NCBI RefSeq assembly: GCF_000025225.2
Contig: NC_013895.2
Location: 1,426,001-1,490,000, forward strand
Length of the DNA: 64,000 nucleotides
Direction: 5' to 3'
Source of the DNA: Mageeibacillus indolicus UPII9-5
Lineage (GTDB): Bacteria > Bacillota > Clostridia > Saccharofermentanales > Fastidiosipilaceae
Shown: piece by piece, positions 59,021-64,000 of the stretch
Position numbering within the stretch: the first letter of the stretch is position 1
How the letters are laid out: every line of letters begins with the position of its first letter
Program-made: the position numbers and the translations under genes
The notes under the pieces: generated by a model
The model's input: the letters and a program-made list of their open reading frames with translations, nothing else
What the model was told of the DNA's origin: nothing
The model's database searches: none

Positions 59021-61129
59021 TTAATTAAAGCCGCCGTTGCCGCCGGTATAGACGGTTGGATTAGTGAAATCATTGTCCGGGAAAGTTACAGCCGGCATTT
59101 TTTTGTGGTTTTGCGGCTTATTCCTGGAGGGGTCGGAAGAAGATGATGGGTTGTTATCGTCATAGCCATCGGTTTGGCTGTCAGTTTTGGCCGGAATGCG
59201 CTCACCTGTTGTAGAGTCGTTTTCAGCAGTTGTTCCCGAACTTGACTTGGTATTGGTATCCGAGCCGTTCGCCGCGCTGTTATCCGCCCCGTTTTCCGTT
59301 GAAACGGCAGACTTGTTTTCCGAGTCCCCTTTTCCGGCTTTATGATCCGGATCGGCCGATTTGTATTCCGGGGTGTTGGACAATATGTCTTGCGTCAGAT
59401 CTGATTTAACTGAAAAATGTTCAGCTGGAATATAAATTTTTTGTTTGCCGCTTAAGTCTAGCAGTCCTTTGCCTAGGCGTTCGAAAACGCCCATTTTTAC
59501 CGCCGAGCGCAACCAATAAATATTGGCCTGTATGTTGGTTACGTCACCCAATTTAACTTCCATTTCGCGGCCGTTATTTAACCTAATCGTAATATAATGG
59601 GTTTCTGCATTGATAGGGCGCAAAGATTTCAGCCGAGAAAAAAAGTTCCACTTGTCCTGTGCTTCGTCATCAGAATCGATTATATTGCTCATGATTAAAA
59701 TGGAATTGGTAATTGCCGCACGCAAATTACTATTTATCGGCTTGCCAACTTCTACCTGTGATTCGCTTACCCCGACAATGAGTGGCACTTTTTCGGGAGC
59801 TTTTTCGTCAATCCGCAAAACAACACCTTCGCTGTCCACGACGACCACATAGCCGGGCAATTGTAGATAAGCAACACCGATTCTCTCTTTGACAACGAAG
59901 CGGAGTTTGCCGGGAAATGATGGTCTGATTTCGACACTTTCGATTCCGGGCAGCAGGCGTTTAATATTGTTTTCCGCGGTGCTGTACCTTAGTCTCAGCC
60001 AACCTTCCAAATTGCCACCTAAGCCGGTGAAAAGGTGTTGGTTAAGGTGCAAGCCGCTGACGGCCAATATTTTTTTGACATCTATATAACGGGCACCTGT
60101 AATTGTTATTTGTTTTACATAAAACTGCGGTAAAAGTGAAATGGCGGCCAGCACAAAGGCGATAATGCCGTAAACTGCGAGTCGTTTGGCTATGTATTGG
60201 CCATAACGTATGGTCCATACGTGCAAGCGGCGGGGCAAAAAACGCTTGTGACGTTTACTGCTTTCTTTCTGGGTCGCTTGGGCTAGTCGCATTTGGTGGG
60301 CTTGAAATGGGCTTAGCTCTTCTTTGGTTTTTGCCGGGCGGGGCTGTTCAGTGGCGACGGTTGCGCCCGGGGCATTGGTTGCGCCCGGGACATTGGCTGC
60401 GCTCGGCGCATTGGTTGCGCCCGGGACATTGGCTGCGCCCGGGACATTGGCTGCGCTCGGCGCATTGGCTGCGCCCGGGGTGGCGACGGTTGCGCCCGGG
60501 GCATTGGTTGCGCCCGGGACATTGGCTGCGCCCGGGACATTGGCTGCGCTCGGCGCATTGGCTGCGCCCGGGGTGGCGACGGTTGCGCCCGGGGCATTGG
60601 CTGCGCCCGGGGCATTGGCTGCGCCCGGGACATTGGCTGCGCTCGGCGCATTGGCTGCGCCCGGGACATTGGCTGCGCTCGGCGCATTGGCTGCGCCCGG
60701 GCCATTGGCTGCGCACGGGGCATTGGCTGCGCCCGGGACATTGGCTGCGCTCGGCGCATTGGCTGCGCCCGGGGTGGCGGTCGGGTAAACTGAGACTTTT
60801 CTAACCGGACTCTCAGTCGTCGGCATGCTATGCAAATTATAGGAGCCTTGCGTAGCGTATGACGGCGTGGTCGGAAGTCCGGTCACATTCCGGCGTACGG
60901 GTTGCGCCTGCGACACCGCTGAAGCAGTTGAAGTGGCTGAAGAAGCTGAAACGCTTGTTGGATAATTTGTGGGGTAACCGGAAGTTTCTCTTTCCATACC
61001 ATCATTAGCCGGGGTGCCTGACAGACCGACTCTCGCCGTGCGCAAAGAATCGCTGTTCATAACAGGCGCTTGCGAAACGGCTTCCAGAGATCCGGTGGCA
61101 TCTTTTTTAACTTGCGGTTTTTTCTTCAT
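59021..61129 (-). CDS. ftsQ: Cell division protein FtsQ/DivIB with giant N-terminal repeat extension
   Basis: A 702-aa protein, against about 250-300 in relatives. Residues 1-300 are cytoplasmic and disordered, with 6-residue repeats of PGAANA, PSAANV and PGATNA type (about 117-260). A membrane segment (about 315-333) leads to a POTRA domain (VKQITITGARYIDVKKIL) and the FtsQ beta domain, then an acidic Ser/Asn/Asp-rich tail of about 140 residues. FtsQ links early and late division proteins. Identity rests on the POTRA and beta domains and on the position between murG and ftsZ. The 279-bp gap to ftsZ holds the ftsZ promoter and nothing else recognisable. Confidence 0.8.
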   Translation of the reverse strand: MKKKPQVKKDATGSLEAVSQAPVMNSDSLRTARVGLSGTPANDGMERETSGYPTNYPTSVSASSATSTASAVSQAQPVRRNVTGLPTTPSYATQGSYNLHSMPTTESPVRKVSVYPTATPGAANAPSAANVPGAANAPCAANGPGAANAPSAANVPGAANAPSAANVPGAANAPGAANAPGATVATPGAANAPSAANVPGAANVPGATNAPGATVATPGAANAPSAANVPGAANVPGATNAPSAANVPGATNAPGATVATEQPRPAKTKEELSPFQAHQMRLAQATQKESSKRHKRFLPRRLHVWTIRYGQYIAKRLAVYGIIAFVLAAISLLPQFYVKQITITGARYIDVKKILAVSGLHLNQHLFTGLGGNLEGWLRLRYSTAENNIKRLLPGIESVEIRPSFPGKLRFVVKERIGVAYLQLPGYVVVVDSEGVVLRIDEKAPEKVPLIVGVSESQVEVGKPINSNLRAAITNSILIMSNIIDSDDEAQDKWNFFSRLKSLRPINAETHYITIRLNNGREMEVKLGDVTNIQANIYWLRSAVKMGVFERLGKGLLDLSGKQKIYIPAEHFSVKSDLTQDILSNTPEYKSADPDHKAGKGDSENKSAVSTENGADNSAANGSDTNTKSSSGTTAENDSTTGERIPAKTDSQTDGYDDNNPSSSSDPSRNKPQNHKKMPAVTFPDNDFTNPTVYTGGNGGFN
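60350..60786. repeat. Coding minisatellite of 18-bp units in ftsQ
   Basis: About 24 units of the form GCATTGGCTGCGCCCGGG and its variants (ACATTGGCTGCGCTCGGC). On the minus strand they encode PGAANA-type hexapeptides. Higher-order units (36-108 bp blocks ending GTGGCGACGGTTGC) are themselves repeated three times, evidence of segmental duplication. Confidence 0.9.
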
Positions 61130-61135
61130 ATCAGA

Positions 61136-62314
61136 TTATTTTAGCATAGTTTTAAAAATAATTTCGACAATCTCAGCCGCGGCCGGCCGATTGGCTAAGG
61201 ACTCCGCTGCTGTACTGCGTTCATCCCAAGCCGATGCGTTTTGGACAAAATCCGTCAAAACTTCCTGCATAGTCGAGGCGTTCCAGTCTTTATCCGCATA
61301 CATAAGTGCCGCTCCGCCGTGAACGAGGGCTTGGGCATTGTAGGTTTGATGGTCACCAGCAGCATATGGATAGGGAATCAAAACCGATGGTTTGCCCATA
61401 GCGGCTAATTCAGCACAGGTAACAGCTCCAGCCCGACCAATTATCAAGTCGGCTGCAGCCATATACGTAGGCATATTATTCAAATAGGGTTCAATTCGTA
61501 AAAACGGCATGTCCGGCCAATCCTGCACCATACGTTTGGCGGCCTCGTAGCGACGACTGCCGGTAGCCAAAATTATATATGGGCCTTTATATGTCGTAGT
61601 TTGTGCCTTTTCCGCGGTCACAACGCTGTCCTGCTGTTTCGCCCACTCCAACGCCGCCAGATTCAAGCTTCTGGCTCCAAGGCTACCACCGCTAATCAAA
61701 ATAATCGGCCGATCAAGCGGCAGCTCCAATTCTCGTCGAGCACCTAATTTAGCGACTGCTGTTCCCAACGAAAAAAATTCCGGGCGTACCGGATTTCCGG
61801 TTACAAAAATTTGTCCCTTAGTTCTAAAATAGCGTTCAGCCGCCGCAAAGCCCAAACACACCGCCGCCGCATGGTAAGCCGTGAGCCGATTACTGCGGCC
61901 AGGATAAGCGTTTTGCTCATGGACAAGATACGGTACTTTCAGCTTGTGGGCAGCTCCCAGCATGGGCGCGCAAACATATCCTCCTGTGCCGATGACAGCC
62001 AACGGACTGTATTGCTTAATAAGGCTAGTACATTCCTTGCGCCCCTGCCGATATTCATTGCAAGCAGCAAAAAACCGCATGCTCGGCCGTGTCGGGAACG
62101 GCGCTGCTTTTACCGGGATGAAATCGAAACCTGCCTGCGGCACCACTTTTGCTTCTAGGCCACCACTTGTACCGCAAAAAATGATTCGCAGTTTCGGGCA
62201 TTGCCGCCGCAGTTCCGTAGCGATGGCCAACGCAGGATGAATGTGACCGCTAGTTCCGCCACCGCTAAAAAATATTGTACCGGTTAAATCTTTTCGCGCT
62301 GTTTGCTCGATCAT
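61136..62314 (-). CDS. murG: UDP-N-acetylglucosamine--lipid I transferase MurG
   Basis: A 392-aa GT-B glycosyltransferase that adds GlcNAc to lipid I to form lipid II at the inner membrane face. The glycine-rich loops FSGGGTSGHIHPALAIA and SGGSLGARSLN, the EQNAYPGRSNR segment and the donor-site GRAGAVTCAELAAMGKPSVLIPYP are all typical. An insert of about 20 residues follows the second glycine loop. GGGGGAT precedes the ATG. Confidence 0.94.
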   Translation of the reverse strand: MIEQTARKDLTGTIFFSGGGTSGHIHPALAIATELRRQCPKLRIIFCGTSGGLEAKVVPQAGFDFIPVKAAPFPTRPSMRFFAACNEYRQGRKECTSLIKQYSPLAVIGTGGYVCAPMLGAAHKLKVPYLVHEQNAYPGRSNRLTAYHAAAVCLGFAAAERYFRTKGQIFVTGNPVRPEFFSLGTAVAKLGARRELELPLDRPIILISGGSLGARSLNLAALEWAKQQDSVVTAEKAQTTTYKGPYIILATGSRRYEAAKRMVQDWPDMPFLRIEPYLNNMPTYMAAADLIIGRAGAVTCAELAAMGKPSVLIPYPYAAGDHQTYNAQALVHGGAALMYADKDWNASTMQEVLTDFVQNASAWDERSTAAESLANRPAAAEIVEIIFKTMLK

Positions 62315-62322
62315 GTATCCCC

Positions 62323-63591
62323 CTATTCAAGTTCCTCCGTCAGGAAATTTCGGTTGTCAAATTTTGAAACGCTCAGCATCAGGCCAACCCCGAGTAAGAA
62401 AAACAGATTTGAAGTACCGCCGTAGCTGAAAAATGGCAGAGAAATGCCCGTAGGTGGCAGGACGGCCAAGTTTACCCCCACACTCAAAAAGGCCTGTAAA
62501 GTCAGCAAATAGGTGTAGCCACAAACAATTAAGCGGCTGAAAATAGTCGTCGTTCGAATGGCGACCACCATACCGGCGATCAGAAAAGCAATAAAGAGGA
62601 GGATAAGAGCTATACCCCCGATAATACCCATTTCTTCGCACAAAATCGAAAATATGTAGTCATTGTGATTTTCCGGCAAATAAAGATATTTTTGGCGGCT
62701 TTGCCCAAGGCCGACACCGGTAATCCCTCCCGAGCCAACCGCTATAAGAGCCTGCTCAGATTGCCAACGTTGGTCATCGGTAACACTTACATCTTCCGTA
62801 AAAATATTGATTCTTGTAACAACATGTAACCAGCGCTGGGTGAAAGATGCATTGGGGAAAACGGCAGACAAAGTCAGTACCAGAACCACCAAGGCTGTCA
62901 ACGCCCCGACACCGACCAGGCCGCCGCGCAACCAAGAGCCAAATTTCAAACCGGCGGAGGCCATCATCGCCGCACAAACCAGAATAATAATGATTACTGC
63001 CGACATGTGGGCCTGCAGGGAAATCAGCATCAATTGCAGGACAACAGGGATCATCGGCTTGATAATCTCTTCCCAGGCGTCGACCCAGCCTTGCTTTTCA
63101 GGACGAGCCTTGAAGATCAATCCGGCGCGACGGCGGCGGCGCAAGTTGGAATAATACCACGCCATGTAAAACACAGTGAATATTTTAGTATATTCCGAAG
63201 GCTGGAAAGTGGATTTGGTCAGCGGTACGGGGAGCCAGCGTCTGGCCCCTTGAATAACGATGCCGACGCTCGGAACAAGTACCAGAACAAGTAGGAAGAA
63301 CGAGATTGCACCGGTTAAAATGACCCACGGTTTACGGTCAAAACGGCGAATGTTAATTTTGGACATCGCAATAATTGCCGCTACGCCTAAGGCCATAAAC
63401 AAAATTTGCCTAGTTATAAAAAAACTGGTTGAACCACCGCTTTTATAGAGTGAGCCGACCATGCTGGCACTGAACAGCATTATTAAGCCGAAAGCGAGGA
63501 TCAACATAACGGTGACGACTAGCGGCCCGTCGACATGAGCTTTCAGCCGACCGACAGAGGTATTTTTTTCTGAAGGATCCTGATTTATCAT
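62323..63591 (-). CDS. ftsW: SEDS-family glycosyltransferase FtsW (or SpoVE-type)
   Basis: A polytopic protein (about 422 aa, ten membrane segments) of the SEDS family, which polymerises lipid II for septal wall. Signature regions are RRWLPVPLTKSTFQPSEYTK, HMSAVIIIILV, the GSGGITGVGLGQSRQKYLYLPENHNDYIFSILCEEMG loop containing the conserved motif, and PPTGISLPFFSYGGTSNL. The location between mraY and murG supports FtsW. The ATG at 63591 is nine bases after AGGAGG; an ATG at 63597 is closer but too near. A 60-residue insert in the first large loop is notable. Confidence 0.9.
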   Translation of the reverse strand: MINQDPSEKNTSVGRLKAHVDGPLVVTVMLILAFGLIMLFSASMVGSLYKSGGSTSFFITRQILFMALGVAAIIAMSKINIRRFDRKPWVILTGAISFFLLVLVLVPSVGIVIQGARRWLPVPLTKSTFQPSEYTKIFTVFYMAWYYSNLRRRRRAGLIFKARPEKQGWVDAWEEIIKPMIPVVLQLMLISLQAHMSAVIIIILVCAAMMASAGLKFGSWLRGGLVGVGALTALVVLVLTLSAVFPNASFTQRWLHVVTRINIFTEDVSVTDDQRWQSEQALIAVGSGGITGVGLGQSRQKYLYLPENHNDYIFSILCEEMGIIGGIALILLFIAFLIAGMVVAIRTTTIFSRLIVCGYTYLLTLQAFLSVGVNLAVLPPTGISLPFFSYGGTSNLFFLLGVGLMLSVSKFDNRNFLTEELE

Positions 63592-63607
63592 TGGCATCAA
63601 CCTCCTG

Positions 63608-64000
63608 TTAAATTTTGCACATATTTACCAGAAGTAGCCCGATGATTATGCCGACCACGGTTACTAAAATAAAGACGCGGACAATTTTTGTTTCAGGCCA
63701 GCCTCCCAATTCAAAGTGATGGTGAATCGGGGACATACGAAAGATGCGGCGACCGTGTGTGGCTTTAAAAAAGCTGACTTGAATAACCACCGATAGGGCT
63801 TCGGTCACATAAATTATACCGTACAAGGCAAACAACCAGGGTATACCCATCAGCAGCGGAATCATACTCACTGCCGCGCCTAAAGCCAAGGAACCGGTGT
63901 CACCCATAAATACTTTCGCCGGATAACGGTTATATACTAGAAAGCCAAGGCAGCCGCCGGCAACCGCGAAAGAGATCCGGTCCAGGTCGGGTGAATAGTT
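63608..64000 (-). CDS. mraY: Phospho-N-acetylmuramoyl-pentapeptide transferase (3' part, cut by window edge)
   Basis: The C-terminal 130 residues of MraY; the gene continues beyond base 64000. The frame runs through the edge with NYSPDLDRISF, then GGCLGFLVYNRYPAKVFMGDTGSLALG (the metal-binding DTGS region), and MSPIHHHFELGGWPETKIV, the diagnostic histidine motif. It makes lipid I. It is 17 bp upstream of ftsW, with no murD between them, which is where many Firmicutes carry it. Confidence 0.93.
   Translation of the reverse strand, partial: NYSPDLDRISFAVAGGCLGFLVYNRYPAKVFMGDTGSLALGAAVSMIPLLMGIPWLFALYGIIYVTEALSVVIQVSFFKATHGRRIFRMSPIHHHFELGGWPETKIVRVFILVTVVGIIIGLLLVNMCKI

Noticed and set aside
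60307-60804. Three overlapping open frames across the ftsQ repeat on both strands
   Set aside because: Repeat artefacts. Only the ftsQ frame continues into a recognised POTRA domain.

Overview
The window looks like a chromosomal segment of a low-to-mid GC Firmicute of the class Clostridia. Evidence is the sufCDSUB order, the mraY-ftsW-murG-ftsQ-ftsZ-nrdR block, a recG-rsmD-coaD block, strong AGGAGG-type ribosome binding sites, and sigma-A-like promoters with 16-18 bp spacers. Sortase-type motifs show a Gram-positive envelope. ftsZ is followed directly by nrdR, with none of the spoIIGA-sigE-sigG genes that many spore-forming Clostridia carry there. That suggests a non-sporulating lineage. A vaginal/gut Ruminococcaceae relative such as Mageeibacillus is only a guess. 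No tRNA, rRNA, CRISPR array, insertion sequence or prophage was seen.

Layout. 0-8.7 kb: acyl-CoA ligase, CBS-containing family II pyrophosphatase, two exported hypothetical proteins, a DASS-type anion transporter and an unknown protein. 8.7-16.5 kb: fumarase, a candidate small RNA on the minus strand, a D-Ala-D-Ala carboxypeptidase homologue whose three catalytic motifs are all altered, a GDPD-like protein, an ECF S-component-like membrane protein with a long repeat tail, and a NYN-domain protein. 16.5-20.8 kb: a four-gene ABC importer. 21-24 kb: two tandem MgtC-like proteins, a GNAT and a PfkB kinase. 24.3-29.7 kb: the complete SUF iron-sulfur operon. 29.8-32.9 kb: an orphan LPKTG sorting signal, a lipase-fold protein and oligoendopeptidase F.

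33-42 kb is the most distinctive part. On the minus strand are ornithine carbamoyltransferase, carbamate kinase, an AGCS symporter and a YjiH-like membrane protein. Divergent from them are a regulator with two AraC-type DNA-binding modules and two overlapping paralogous genes of the LOR/SDH (TIGR00300, archaeal/cyanobacterial-type ornithine cyclodeaminase) family. I infer a module that breaks down citrulline/ornithine: carbamoyl phosphate yields ATP, and ornithine is deaminated, perhaps to proline. Arginine deiminase is not in the window. Next to it is a surface protein that has lost the end of its cell-wall sorting signal and runs antisense into the second LOR/SDH gene.

45.5-64 kb is mostly housekeeping: phosphohexomutase, Ddl, CoaD, RsmD, RecG, Nth, a two-component system, NrdR and the division and cell-wall cluster FtsZ, FtsQ, MurG, FtsW and MraY (cut by the window edge). 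FtsQ carries an unusual N-terminal extension of about 300 residues made largely of hexapeptide repeats. Several unrelated genes here contain in-frame minisatellites (15, 18, 24 and 30 bp units) that encode low-complexity tails, which looks like a general trait of this genome.
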